Origin: Candidatus Eiseniibacteriota bacterium
Lineage (GTDB): Bacteria > Eisenbacteria > RBG-16-71-46 > CAIMUX01
Direction: 5' to 3'
DNA length: 64,000 bases
Assembly (NCBI GenBank): GCA_029569475.1
Contig: JAKQSZ010000017.1
Span: 1 to 64,000 of the forward strand
This document shows positions 53,599-62,383 of the stretch, piece by piece. Within the stretch, counting starts at the first letter, position 1; every line of letters begins with the position of its first letter. Under the pieces are notes generated by a model that ran no database searches, was not told the DNA's origin, and saw only the letters and a program-made list of their open reading frames with translations. A program made the position numbers and the translations under genes.

Positions 53599-55001
53599 GC
53601 GCCACTCCTGGCATCCAGCGGATGAACCTGACAAGCCTCCCCCGGCTCGATCCAGGGCCGGTCAGGTGGGAGGAGGATCAGGCAGTCGGCGCGCGAAGCC
53701 GATACGAGATCCCCGGATCCGTTCGATGGAGCTTCGGTTACTTGTACAGACCCATCTTCTTGTACAAGCATGTTGCCCAGCACGAAGTGGGTCAGTCCGG
53801 GTTGGCGGCGGATGGCGGAGGCCGAGGTGGCCGTGACTGTCCATGGGTCCGGCGCCTCCTGGCCGGCGACGCGACGCAGGTAGGGAAGCAGGAACTCCCA
53901 GGCCGTCACGTGCACCGACACGGGATTGCCGGGCAGGCCAAAGGCGGCACGGCGGTCGCGGCCTGAGGAGCGGGTGGCAAAGAGAAAAGGGCGTCCCGGC
54001 CGCATGGCCACGCGATGCAGGTGGATGCGGAAACCGCATTGACGAAGCGCATCGGGCACCAGGTCCTTCTCTCCGGCGGACACGCCGCCGGTCAAGACGA
54101 CCACATCAGCCCGGGCCGCGCGTTCGATCCGGGCGCACAGACTCGCCAGGGTGTCGCTCGCCCGCCAGGAGCCGAGCATCTCCGCGGTTCCCGCCAGTAG
54201 TCCGCGGAGCATCGGTCCGTTGCTGTCCCGGATCTGCTCCGCCGAAATCGCGGCGCCGGCGGCCACGATCTCCGAGCCCGTGGTGACGAGACCCACCCGG
54301 GGAAGACGAAAAACGGGCAGCGTAACCCGGCCGGCGGACGCCGCGGCCGCCAGGTGGCGCGCCCGCAATAGGGTTCCCCGCTGCAGGAGCAGGGCGCCGC
54401 GCCGCGCATCTTCGCCCCGGTCGGCGATGCCGGGCCTGCGGGGCGACTTCCCCACCACCGTGCCCTTGGAAGCGGAGCCCGTGGACGCACCACCGGCGGG
54501 CAGTTCTCCCGCCGGCTCCCCGCTTGACCGGGCGGGCTTCGTGAGGAACGGACCGGTGAGCCGGACACGTCCCGAGTCCACGAGGGTCGATCGTTCCACC
54601 ATGACAACCCCGTCGGCGCCGGGGGGCACGGGCGCGCCGGTCATGACCTGCACCGCTGTTCCCGGCTGCAGCCGGCCGGGGAAGCGCTGGCCGGCGTGGA
54701 CGCGCCCGAGAATCGTGAACACGGCACCTTCCCGCCACTCCCCATCGAGGCGGATGGCGTAGCCGTCGAGGGCGGCCCGATCGAAGGGGGGCAGATCCCG
54801 TTCGGCTCGCACCGCGGCAGCCAGCACCATCCCGGCCGCGGTCTCGATCCGCGCATCTTCACGAACGCGTGGCAAAGGGTGACGCGCCAGGATTGCCCGG
54901 GTTTCTTCGACGGACAGCGGGGCGTCGGCCGCGCGCGCAACGATGGCCGGCCGGCGCGATCCCCCGCCGCGGCGCCCGGGCGCGTGACCGGACGACGCCA
55001 T
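53595..55001 (-). CDS. moeA: Molybdopterin molybdenumtransferase MoeA
   Basis: 468-residue enzyme that inserts molybdate into adenylated molybdopterin. The start ATG at 55001 overlaps the stop of the decarboxylase gene (TGATG). Conserved parts include PLPRVREDARIETAAG, LPPFDRAALDGYA, VQVMTGAPVPPGADGVVM, VGLVTTGSEIV, VVVLTGGVSAGEKD and FGLPGNPVSVHVTAWEFLLP. An insertion of about 30 Ser/Gly/Arg-rich residues follows LTGPFLTKP in domain III, in place of the usual short loop. MoaA, MoaE, MoaD and MoeB are not in the window. It is translationally coupled to both neighbours. Confidence 0.95.
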   Translation of the reverse strand: MASSGHAPGRRGGGSRRPAIVARAADAPLSVEETRAILARHPLPRVREDARIETAAGMVLAAAVRAERDLPPFDRAALDGYAIRLDGEWREGAVFTILGRVHAGQRFPGRLQPGTAVQVMTGAPVPPGADGVVMVERSTLVDSGRVRLTGPFLTKPARSSGEPAGELPAGGASTGSASKGTVVGKSPRRPGIADRGEDARRGALLLQRGTLLRARHLAAAASAGRVTLPVFRLPRVGLVTTGSEIVAAGAAISAEQIRDSNGPMLRGLLAGTAEMLGSWRASDTLASLCARIERAARADVVVLTGGVSAGEKDLVPDALRQCGFRIHLHRVAMRPGRPFLFATRSSGRDRRAAFGLPGNPVSVHVTAWEFLLPYLRRVAGQEAPDPWTVTATSASAIRRQPGLTHFVLGNMLVQEDGSVQVTEAPSNGSGDLVSASRADCLILLPPDRPWIEPGEACQVHPLDARSGA

Positions 55002-56449
55002 CACGCCACCCGTCCGCGCTCGGCCTGCAGCACGTCCCAGGCGAGGCGGACGTGCCGCTCCTCCGTGCGGAGATTCCCCACGGCGAGCCGCAGGACGTAA
55101 GTCCCCCGCAATCGCGTATGCGAGAGATAGACACGGCCGCCCGCGTTGACCCGTTCCAGCAGATCCTGGTTGCGCTGATCGAGCTGCGCGTCGTCGAGAC
55201 CCGGCCAGGTTGCACGGAAGCAGACGACCGAGAAGGGCACGGGCGCCATCCGCTGGAAACCTTCGTCCCCGTCGATCCAGGAGGCGAAGAGCCGTCCGAG
55301 ACGGCAGTGCTCGCGCAGGCGCTTGCGCAATCCCTCCACGCCAAAGGCGCGCAGCACCCACCAGAGCTTGATCGCCCGGAACCGCCGGCCGAGCTGGACG
55401 CCGTAGTCCATCAGGTTGACGGCCTCCTCACTGGACTGCAGGTAGTCGGGGACCAGATGGAAGGCGCGCCGCAGCACCTCCGGATGCCGCGTGTAGAGGG
55501 CGCTGGCATCGATGGGAGTGAAGAGCCACTTGTGCGGGTTGGTCACGAGGGAGTCGGCATGCTGGCACCCGGCCATGCACCAGCGATACTCCGGCAGGAT
55601 GGCGGCCGAACCCGCGTAGGCCGCGTCGACGTGAAGCCAGAGCGACTCCCGGCGACAGATCTGCGCCAGCTCTTCCACCGGATCGACGCTGGTCGTCGAA
55701 GTCGTGCCGACCGTGGCCGAGACCGCGAAGGGGATCCAGCCGGAAGCACGATCCTCCCGGACCGCTTCCGCCAGCGCGGCCGGCAGCATGCGGTAGGCCT
55801 CGTCGGTCTCGATCTTGCGGACGCCGGCAAGACCGAGCCCCAGGGTGATCGCGGCCTTCTCGACCGAGGAGTGCGCCTGGGTGGAGGTGTAGAGCCGCAG
55901 CCTCCCCGCTCCGGAGAGACCGGCGGTGCGGACGTCGAGGCCCGGAACCGCCTCACGGGCGGCGGCCAGCGCGCAGAGCGTGCTGACCGATGCGGTGTCG
56001 GTCAGGATGCCGAAGAGCCCCTCGGGCAAGCCGATCATCTCGCGAAGCCAGTCCAGGACGACCTGCTCGAGTTCCGTGGTCGACGGAGAGGTCCGCCAGA
56101 GCATGGCATTGGTGTTCAGGGCCGCCGCCGCCAGCTCTCCCAGAATCCCGGGGGCGGAAGCCGTGATTCCGAAGTAGGCGAAAAAACAGGGGTGGTTCCA
56201 GTGGGTGACCCCCGGAAGAACGACCTGGTCCAGATCGCGGAGGAGAGCGCTGAACGGCTCGCCTTCAGCGGGCGCCGAGCGGGGCAGGGCCCGCCGGATG
56301 TCGCCGGGCTTGACCCGGGACAGCACCGGCAGTTCCTCCACGTTCTCCAGGTAACGCGCGACCCAATCCACCAGTTCGCGCCCCGCCGCGCGGAACTCCT
56401 CGGGTGACCAGTCCCTCGGACCGGCCGGAGTGTCGGTCGAATTCTTCAT
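55001..56449 (-). CDS. Aromatic-L-amino-acid decarboxylase-like PLP enzyme
   Basis: Group II pyridoxal-phosphate decarboxylase of 482 residues from ATG 56449 (MKNSTDTPAG). The fold and motifs match DDC/TDC: WNHPCFFAYF near 84-93, the PLP-stacking His in TQAHSSVEKA (H193), VDAAYAGSAA with D275, and the Schiff-base lysine in NPHKWLF (K307). Residue VSATVGTTSTTSVDP is typical. It could act on DOPA, tryptophan, tyrosine or phenylalanine; specificity loops were not decisive. It is the first gene of a three-gene unit with moeA and moaC, an unusual partnership that may be accidental. Confidence 0.9.
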   Translation of the reverse strand: MKNSTDTPAGPRDWSPEEFRAAGRELVDWVARYLENVEELPVLSRVKPGDIRRALPRSAPAEGEPFSALLRDLDQVVLPGVTHWNHPCFFAYFGITASAPGILGELAAAALNTNAMLWRTSPSTTELEQVVLDWLREMIGLPEGLFGILTDTASVSTLCALAAAREAVPGLDVRTAGLSGAGRLRLYTSTQAHSSVEKAAITLGLGLAGVRKIETDEAYRMLPAALAEAVREDRASGWIPFAVSATVGTTSTTSVDPVEELAQICRRESLWLHVDAAYAGSAAILPEYRWCMAGCQHADSLVTNPHKWLFTPIDASALYTRHPEVLRRAFHLVPDYLQSSEEAVNLMDYGVQLGRRFRAIKLWWVLRAFGVEGLRKRLREHCRLGRLFASWIDGDEGFQRMAPVPFSVVCFRATWPGLDDAQLDQRNQDLLERVNAGGRVYLSHTRLRGTYVLRLAVGNLRTEERHVRLAWDVLQAERGRVA

Positions 56450-56564
56450 TCCGCGATCATACTGCAACGACGGCGCAGGCCGCCAACGCAGCCGTGACCC
56501 GGAGTGACCCGGGATCCCACGCCAGCATCGGATGGACGAGCCCTTCCACGGCCGGCAAAGGCGG

Positions 56565-56656
56565 CGCATCAAGGCGGATCGTGCGGGCCCACCAACACGG
56601 ATCGCGCGGGCGCATCAACACATATCGTGCGTGCGCATCAACACGGATCATGCGGC
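56565..56656. repeat. 23-bp tandem repeat array, four units
   Basis: Units at 56565, 56588, 56611 and 56634, each 23 bp, with consensus CGCATCAACACGGATCGTGC then GGG. Internal identity is high but not perfect (unit 2 starts CCCACCAA, unit 3 has CATATC). The array is contiguous with no spacers. Confidence 0.88.
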
Positions 56657-56702
56657 CGAGCGGAACGGGACCTCTCCGGCATGCCGGCGAGGCGGAACGA
56701 CA

Positions 56703-56730
56703 AAGGCCCCCGGATCACTCCGGAGGCCTT
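56703..56730 (-). terminator. Rho-independent-like terminator of the Cys-rich gene
   Basis: AAGGCC-C-CCGGA (56703-56714) pairs with TCCGG-A-GGCCTT (56719-56730) around TCAC, one mismatch in 12 pairs. Read on the minus strand it is followed by TTTGTCGTT. It lies 100 nt after the stop of the Cys-rich gene. Confidence 0.65.
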
Positions 56731-56830
56731 GCGTCATTCCGATATCCACCCGGGCCGCTGGTTCCGGCACACCGTACCGGACCGCAACGCCGGACCACAA
56801 CCGGCGCGGTCCCGGGCCGGCGGGATCCGA

Positions 56831-57454
56831 TCAGCTCTTCTTGACGACGGTCTTGTCGGACTTGACCTTATCGTCGACCGTCACCATCATGCCGGCGCAG
56901 CAGGACTCGGGCGACTCGCCCCGCACGGCCATCACGACGCTGTTCTCGGTCTTGGTCACGGTGCACTTGTTCGCGCAGCTCTGCTTGTCGGTCGCGCAGG
57001 CCTTGGCGTGCTCACTGAGGGCCTTCTCGATCGCGGCCAGGTCCTTGCCCGTGAAGATGAGGTCGACGCCGCCGTCGACGGAGACCTTGGTGACCTCGGT
57101 GCCCTCGGGAAACATGGTGGACGCCGTGGTGGTCGCAGAGTTCTTGCTCGCGCAGCAAGAGCTGCCGGCCGACGCGGTCTTCAGGGAGGCGCAGGAACCG
57201 GCCGCCTTGCCGGCGACCGCGCACGACTTGCCGTCGGTCGACGCCTGCTTGACCGAGGCGCAGCCCGACGCGCCGCTGGCCTTGGCCGTCTGAACCGCAC
57301 CCTTGCTGCCGCAACCGGACTCGTTGCTCACCTTGCTCGCAGTCGTCTTGCCTTCGCCATCGCAGGCGCCGGCGGTCACGGGGGCGAGGGTCAGGACGGC
57401 CGCAACAGAGAGACCGAGGAGGATGGCTCCCGCCGTTTGGATCTTCTTGGTCAT
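56831..57454 (-). CDS. Exported Cys-rich protein with repeated SC and CC motifs
   Basis: 207 residues with AAAGGAAA about 9 nt upstream of the ATG and a clear signal peptide (MTKKIQTAGAILLGLSVAAV, cleavage near AGA|CDG). The mature protein has 12 cysteines, mostly in [SG]C[AGS] settings (SGCGSK, SGCASV, KSCAVA, GSCASL) plus two Cys-Cys pairs (SSCCAS, ESCCAG), set among Lys, Ser, Ala and Thr. The C-terminal half (MFPEGTEVTKVSVDGGVDLI ... MVTVDDKVKSDK) looks like a small alpha/beta domain. Metal binding or disulphide-stabilised envelope function is inferred; no family was recognised. Codon use is similar to neighbours. Confidence 0.8.
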   Translation of the reverse strand: MTKKIQTAGAILLGLSVAAVLTLAPVTAGACDGEGKTTASKVSNESGCGSKGAVQTAKASGASGCASVKQASTDGKSCAVAGKAAGSCASLKTASAGSSCCASKNSATTTASTMFPEGTEVTKVSVDGGVDLIFTGKDLAAIEKALSEHAKACATDKQSCANKCTVTKTENSVVMAVRGESPESCCAGMMVTVDDKVKSDKTVVKKS

Positions 57455-57854
57455 GGTCTTCGTTTCCTTTCTGTGCGTGGCGCCGGGGTTCGTCCCGGCC
57501 CTGCGTTGGCTGGGCTTTATTGTCGTCCTTGCTGATGTCGCGCTTTCTGATCAGCGTCCGGCGACTCGGACCGTTCAGCGGGCCTGTGCCGGGAGGGTAG
57601 CAGATCCACAGGTCCGCTAGTGCCCCGAATCAGGAATTCTACTCATGAGAACGCCTCCGGTTTCCGGTCACCGCCTCGGCGAGCGATTATTTCTCTCCGG
57701 CCCCTGCCCCGGCGGGGCGTCTCGCATCGGGGAACGGGACCAAACAGCCCCCCTGACGGCGGAGCTGTCCAGTCGTCCGTCCGACGGCCTCCACGCCGCC
57801 CGTCCCGCGCCCACAAGTTGTTCGTCCCAAACCAGCAACCTGTCCATTCGGCGC
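57455..57854. other. Intergenic region, no gene supported
   Basis: 400 nt upstream of the Cys-rich gene and downstream of the small protein gene at 57855 (both minus strand). It presumably holds the Cys-rich gene promoter. Short frames such as the plus-strand one from 57620 have no ribosome binding site or recognisable product. Confidence 0.4.
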
Positions 57855-58355
57855 CTACAAGGTGACGGACGGAATCGAGACCGAGCAGCGCACCGTCGCC
57901 TCCGGAGGTCCGCCTGGCTGCCCGTGGATCGTGACTTCCAGGTCAAGCGACTGATAGATGCAGAGCCGCATGGTTGGGGTTGCGCAGTAGTATACCAGAA
58001 GATCGATCCTCACCCGCCCCTGACCACTTCCAACCAGCAAAGGGATGGCGATGGGGAACCGGGGCTCGGTGGTCTGCAGCCGGAAACGTTCGTCCGGTAT
58101 GGAAACGATCGACCCATCCCCGGTCGCGGTCAGTTCGAAGGGAGCCTCGTGGCTGAGTTCATGGCCGGGGGGAAGCGCGACATCGATCAACAACCTCGAG
58201 TGTCCGCACCCCAGAACCACCACCTCCGGAGAGACGGGCGGGCCCGGTACGTGACCCTCGCCCCTCAACCGGCCCGGATCAGGCTCACGGGCTCCGGAGG
58301 GAGTACCAGCGGTCGAGGGAGAGGAGCGACGGGGCTCGGGCGACTGGGTATCCAT
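57855..58355 (-). CDS. Small protein resembling the C-terminal domain of NHLRC2-type thioredoxins
   Basis: 166 residues, no signal peptide. After a Pro/Ser-rich N-terminus, residues ~40-165 form a beta-rich domain (LLIDVALPPGHELSHEAPFE, FRLQTTEPRFPIAIPLLVGS, RVRIDLLVYYCATPTMRLCI). The LPPGHELSHEAPFE stretch and following YYC ... CIYQS resemble the last domain of thioredoxin-NHL (NHLRC2-like) proteins, in my memory; here it stands alone. The start at 58355 lies 47 nt after the cyclophilin stop, same strand, so they are probably co-transcribed. Function unknown. Confidence 0.6.
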   Translation of the reverse strand: MDTQSPEPRRSSPSTAGTPSGAREPDPGRLRGEGHVPGPPVSPEVVVLGCGHSRLLIDVALPPGHELSHEAPFELTATGDGSIVSIPDERFRLQTTEPRFPIAIPLLVGSGQGRVRIDLLVYYCATPTMRLCIYQSLDLEVTIHGQPGGPPEATVRCSVSIPSVTL

Positions 58356-58402
58356 GTGATGGGGGTCTTTCCTTCAGATCGTTGGCGCCTGACTCTCCCG
58401 CA

Positions 58403-59074
58403 TCAGTCGCCGGCGGGGCGAACCCGCGCCGACTTGATGACGATCGGCGTGGCCGGCAGCGATCGGGCGAGGCTTCCATCCTGCTGGACGTCCGCGGGAT
58501 TCCGCACGACCTCCACGCCCCGAATACGGTCCAGTACATCCATCCCCTCCACCACACGGCCAAAGACTGCGTAGCCGGTCGGGTTGGCGGCGGGGTTGTA
58601 GTCGAGTGAAGGGTTGTCCGCCAGGTTGAAGAAGAACTGGCAGGTCGCGCTGCCGGCCTCCTGTCCCCGCGCCATCGCCACCGTGCCGCGCAAGTTCCGC
58701 AAGCCATTGCGCGATTCGAGCGGGATCGGCGGATAGGGGGGAAGCTTCTGGCGCATGTCCGGCAGGTAGCCCCCGCCCTGGATGATGAAACCGTCGACGA
58801 CCCGGTGCAGAATGGTTCCGTCATAGAACCCCTGCTCAACGTGGGCCAGGAAGTTGCGCACCGTGGCCGGCGCCTTCTCCGGGAAAAACTCCAGGACGAT
58901 GTCCCCCAGCGACGTTGCCAGCACCACGCGAGGAGCGACCGGCGCCGTCCCGGATTCGGTCGAGGCGGCAGCGCTTCCTCCGGGGGAAGCCGCGACCAGG
59001 ACCGTAGCCCCGGCGATGAAAGCGAACATCAGAGCCACCGCGAGAGCAATCTGGCGGAGGCGATCCGACAACAT
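58403..59074 (-). CDS. Exported cyclophilin-type peptidyl-prolyl cis-trans isomerase
   Basis: 223 residues. An N-terminal hydrophobic segment (IALAVALMFAFIAGATVLVA) exports or anchors it, so the isomerase works in the periplasm. The cyclophilin core has IVLEFFPEKAPATVRNFLAH, FYDGTILHRVVDGFIIQGGG, GTVAMARGQEAGSATCQFFF and YAVFGRVVEGMDVLDRI. The catalytic Arg in FHRV-type motif is kept as LHRVVDGF. It probably assists folding of the many exported proteins of this organism. The small NHLRC2-like gene follows directly. Confidence 0.93.
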   Translation of the reverse strand: MLSDRLRQIALAVALMFAFIAGATVLVAASPGGSAAASTESGTAPVAPRVVLATSLGDIVLEFFPEKAPATVRNFLAHVEQGFYDGTILHRVVDGFIIQGGGYLPDMRQKLPPYPPIPLESRNGLRNLRGTVAMARGQEAGSATCQFFFNLADNPSLDYNPAANPTGYAVFGRVVEGMDVLDRIRGVEVVRNPADVQQDGSLARSLPATPIVIKSARVRPAGD

Positions 59075-59344
59075 GGTACCCCCTCGCCGGCACGCCGTTT
59101 CGGGGCCGCGCGCGACCTCAACCTAGCAAATGGCCCCGTTGCCTGACAACTGCCCGCCACCGTGGCGGCCTGGACGCAGGCCGGGGTCCGCGGAGGCAAG
59201 CCCGCCGCCTGACATGGGGGCGAGTCCTTGACGGGTCATCCGTCATCCCCAAGAATGCGCGCTGGCGATCTGCACTCGCCGCATCCGGAGACCTCACGGC
59301 CGGCGCCGGATCTGCCCGGCCCCAATCATCGGGAGGGGTTACCT

Positions 59345-60637
59345 ATGTTGAAGGCACCGCGAGGAACGCAGCCGTCCTTGCTTCCGAACAATCATCACCA
59401 GCCGCCGCGAATCCGCCCGGATGCGGGGTTGCCCGACAGCAAGGCATCGCGACGGCCGGCGCTTCCCTGGCGCATGGCCGCCGGATTGGCCGTGCTTGCC
59501 GCTGTCGCCGCCATCGCGGCGTTGGCCGGCCACTCGGCCGCCAGCGAACCGCCCGCGGTGACCGGCAAGAACAATGATCTCCAGATCAGCGGGACAGCCT
59601 GGTTCACCTGGCGCTACAAGCTCGCCGAAGAGCCGGCCCTGGAGTCCGGCGGCAGCGGGCTGGGCCGCTCCGGCGAGAGCTTCCAGGACACCCACTCCTT
59701 CGACATGGACCGCTTGTACCTGACGCTCGACTACCTTCTGACGGATCGCTACACCTGGAACACCGTCATCGAGGCATCCAATCAGGGCGGCAACCTGAAC
59801 ATTCTCCTCAAGCGCGCCGGCCTGCGTATCAAGGAACCCTTCGGCCTGGGCGGGACCTCCATGCAGTTCGGGCAGATCGGCCATCCGATGACCGGGCACG
59901 TCGAGGGCCTCTGGGGCTACCGCGTCGTGTCCAGGACGCCGGTCGATCGCTACATGGGGATCTCCACCACGTGGCTAGGCGTCTCCGGCGCCGGCAGTCT
60001 GTTGGACAAGCATCTCGAGGTCGAGGGAATGCTGGCCAATCCGAAAGCCTTCAACCAGACCGACGCCAATGACGACGGCGACGCCATCCCGGTGCGATCG
60101 AAGTACGTGTCCCTCATGGCCAGGACCACGGTGACCCCTCTGCCGTCAGATGAGGTTCTGAAGGGGCTGGCCCTCACGGTCTTCGGCCAGTACGCGCCCA
60201 ACGACGTCGCCTCCGGCCAGCCGGCCGATGCCGGCAGGAACAACACCACGTGGTTGGGGTTCTTTCCGCACTACAGCGGAAACAGCTTCCGGATCGGGCT
60301 GGAGTGCTACCGGCGTTGGCACGAGGCAGCGTCGGACAGCGCCTCCACCAGCAGCAGCACCGCGATCACGACCTATGCCGGTGGCTTCGGGAGCCTGTCC
60401 ATCACCGAGAAGGCCAGGGTCTTCGCCCGGCTTGACTGGGTCGATCCCGGACGGTCCGGTCCCGGCGCCGTCAACCCGGATCCCTACCTGGTCCTCATGG
60501 CCGGCGCCTCCCGGCAGTACAACAAGGCCGTACGCGGCATCTTGGACGTCGAATACGTCCGCTTCGAGGATCCCGACCATGGCCCGTCCCTCGATTCCGA
60601 CGTGATCGTCTCCGCCCGGATCGACGTCGCGCTCTAG
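59345..60637 (+). CDS. Porin-like outer-membrane protein
   Basis: 430 residues. The ATG at 59345 has GGGAGGGG 6 nt upstream; an earlier in-frame start at 59228 adds non-conserved residues. A long polar N-terminus is followed by a hydrophobic signal segment (MAAGLAVLAAVAAIAALAGH) and AAS cleavage site. The mature protein has alternating strands with aromatic girdles (AWFTWRYKLAEEP, DRLYLTLDYLLTDRYTWNTV, FGQYAPND) and ends SDVIVSARIDVAL. It resembles OprP/phosphate-selective or OmpL-like porins in overall pattern, but no signature is decisive. A strong hairpin follows the stop. Confidence 0.7.
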   Translation: MLKAPRGTQPSLLPNNHHQPPRIRPDAGLPDSKASRRPALPWRMAAGLAVLAAVAAIAALAGHSAASEPPAVTGKNNDLQISGTAWFTWRYKLAEEPALESGGSGLGRSGESFQDTHSFDMDRLYLTLDYLLTDRYTWNTVIEASNQGGNLNILLKRAGLRIKEPFGLGGTSMQFGQIGHPMTGHVEGLWGYRVVSRTPVDRYMGISTTWLGVSGAGSLLDKHLEVEGMLANPKAFNQTDANDDGDAIPVRSKYVSLMARTTVTPLPSDEVLKGLALTVFGQYAPNDVASGQPADAGRNNTTWLGFFPHYSGNSFRIGLECYRRWHEAASDSASTSSSTAITTYAGGFGSLSITEKARVFARLDWVDPGRSGPGAVNPDPYLVLMAGASRQYNKAVRGILDVEYVRFEDPDHGPSLDSDVIVSARIDVAL

Positions 60638-60642
60638 CGCCA

Positions 60643-60669
60643 GGCCGCCACGGAAACCTCGTGGCGGCC
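60643..60669. terminator. Perfect 10-bp hairpin after the porin-like gene
   Basis: GGCCGCCACG (60643-60652), 7-nt loop, CGTGGCGGCC (60660-60669). It begins 5 nt after the stop codon and no T run follows. The arm GGCCGCC also forms a hairpin at 43001-43018. Confidence 0.65.
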
Positions 60670-60864
60670 GGTCCCGCGCAACCTGCCCCGGCCCCCGGCG
60701 CTCCTTCCCCGGGTGCCGGGTCGTGGTCGCCTGCCACCCCCCGGCCCGTTCACCTTGCGTGGGCCCCGCGGCATGGCCCGGCCGGGCTAAGGGTCGGGGT
60801 GACTTCGGCCGATAAAGCGGACGGTGGGACATGTGACCTGTGGTTCCGCGTGCGTGGGAGCAGA

Positions 60865-62361
60865 ATGCCGTCTCGACTGCCGGACATCCGTCGCAGCCCC
60901 TGTTGGAGCAAGGTGCCGCCGCTGCTCGCGCTCGTGGCGCCGGTCCCGGTGGTGGTGGCTTGTGTCGTCTGGGCGATCGACCTTCGAGGGGACCACGAGG
61001 ATTTCTCTCACGCGACCGCACAGCTTCACGCGGTCGCGGTGGCTCGCCAGGCTGCCGGCGCCATCGACAGTGTCTGGTCCGCGCCTCCGGAAGCTGATCC
61101 GCAGGGATTCCTGAGGAATCTCGCGGATGCCGGGACCATCCAGGGATGCTGGGGAGATCTGCGGGCCAGCTACGCCGGGGACACCGCGGCGGCCGGTTGG
61201 GTAGCCGAGTTGCGCCACCAGTTTCCCGAAGCGTTCGCCCAGGCGCGAGAGGCGCTTCTTCGGAGAATCCAGCGGGGGCTCACGCAACGATCGGAGGGCT
61301 CGAGCGGACGGACGCCCGCGCTCGCGCCTCACCAGGCCGGAGCGGACGAAGCCTGGACGGCCGACCAGGTGCGCCTGCGCCGCGAGGCCGGCGAAGTCCG
61401 ATCCCGCCTGGACGCGCTGGAGCGGCTCTCGACCAGCCGCCTGGACCAGACCGCCGGCTCCGGCCGCCGCTTCGACCTTCTGTGCGCCGCGGCCGGACTT
61501 CTGGTGCTCTATCTCTTCGCCGCCCTGCACCGTACCCGGAGGCTGCGGGACCGGCACCTCCACGGCGCCCGCCTGGTGGAGGACATGCTTGAGTCCTACA
61601 GCCGCCGCCTGGAATCCATGAACGCGGAGTTGGAACAGGCGAGCCTGTTGAAGACGCAGTTCCTGGCCAACACGTCGCACGAGCTCCTGACGCCCCTCAA
61701 CGGCGTGATTGGCTCCCTTGACCTTCTGCGGGAAGATCCGGACACCTCGCCGGCCGAGCGGCGCGAGCTCCTTGAGCAGGCCTCCACTTCCGCCGAGGCA
61801 TTGCACGGGCTGATCCGCGACCTGTTGGATCTGTGCAAGCTCGAGGAGGGGAATCTGTCGCTGCGCTGCCGCAGTCTTGAACTGGGACCGATCATCGGGC
61901 GCGCCACCGGCCGCCATCGGACGACGATCCAGCAGAAGGGGCTTGCGCTTCTCGTGACCGCCCCATCGGGAGGCTGGCCGAGGATCCACGCCGACGCGCA
62001 GAGAACGGAGCAGGTCCTGCAGCACCTGCTGAGCAATGCATTGAAGTTCACCCCCGAGGGCTCCATTCGGATCACGGGGCGGCCGGAAGGCAATCAGGTC
62101 CGCATCGAGATCGCCGACACCGGGGTCGGCATCGCGAAGGAGAAGCTCCCCCGGGTCTTCGAGCTCTTCAGCCAGGCCGACGGCTCGCAGACCCGTCGCT
62201 TCGGCGGCACCGGGATGGGCCTGACGCTCTGCCGCCATCTGGTGCGCGGCATGGCAGGCCAGATCGGCATCGAAAGCGAAGGGCCGGGCCGTGGCACGCG
62301 CGTGTGGTTCACCCTTCCCCTCGACAGCGCTGCGGCGTCGCAGACCAAGGAGGCCGCCTGA
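60865..62361 (+). CDS. Membrane histidine kinase, orphan
   Basis: 498 residues from ATG 60865, which has GGGAG 6 nt upstream; the in-frame extension to 60661 is discarded. Two membrane helices (LLALVAPVPVVVACVVWAID near 20-40 and LLCAAAGLLVLYLFAA near 210-225) bracket a periplasmic, mostly helical sensor of ~170 residues. A coiled coil leads into the DHp helix with ANTSHELLTPLNGV (SHELLTPL instead of SHELRTPL; His kept). The ATPase lobe has the N box LLSNALKFTPEG, G1 DTGVGI and G2 FGGTGMGL. No receiver domain is fused and no response regulator gene is adjacent, so the partner is elsewhere. Confidence 0.93.
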   Translation: MPSRLPDIRRSPCWSKVPPLLALVAPVPVVVACVVWAIDLRGDHEDFSHATAQLHAVAVARQAAGAIDSVWSAPPEADPQGFLRNLADAGTIQGCWGDLRASYAGDTAAAGWVAELRHQFPEAFAQAREALLRRIQRGLTQRSEGSSGRTPALAPHQAGADEAWTADQVRLRREAGEVRSRLDALERLSTSRLDQTAGSGRRFDLLCAAAGLLVLYLFAALHRTRRLRDRHLHGARLVEDMLESYSRRLESMNAELEQASLLKTQFLANTSHELLTPLNGVIGSLDLLREDPDTSPAERRELLEQASTSAEALHGLIRDLLDLCKLEEGNLSLRCRSLELGPIIGRATGRHRTTIQQKGLALLVTAPSGGWPRIHADAQRTEQVLQHLLSNALKFTPEGSIRITGRPEGNQVRIEIADTGVGIAKEKLPRVFELFSQADGSQTRRFGGTGMGLTLCRHLVRGMAGQIGIESEGPGRGTRVWFTLPLDSAAASQTKEAA

Positions 62362-62383
62362 GGCGCGGCGGGGCGTCAGGCCT

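Larger units (their letters stand above)
56450..56830. other. Intergenic region with 23-bp repeats and a terminator
   Basis: 381 nt between the decarboxylase start and the 3' end of the Cys-rich gene (both minus strand). It holds the 23-bp array (56565-56656) and the hairpin at 56703-56730. Minus-strand open frames across it are repeats in translation and not called. Confidence 0.5.

Noticed and set aside
56565..56656. CRISPR array
   Set aside because: Units are contiguous 23-mers without spacers and no cas gene is near.
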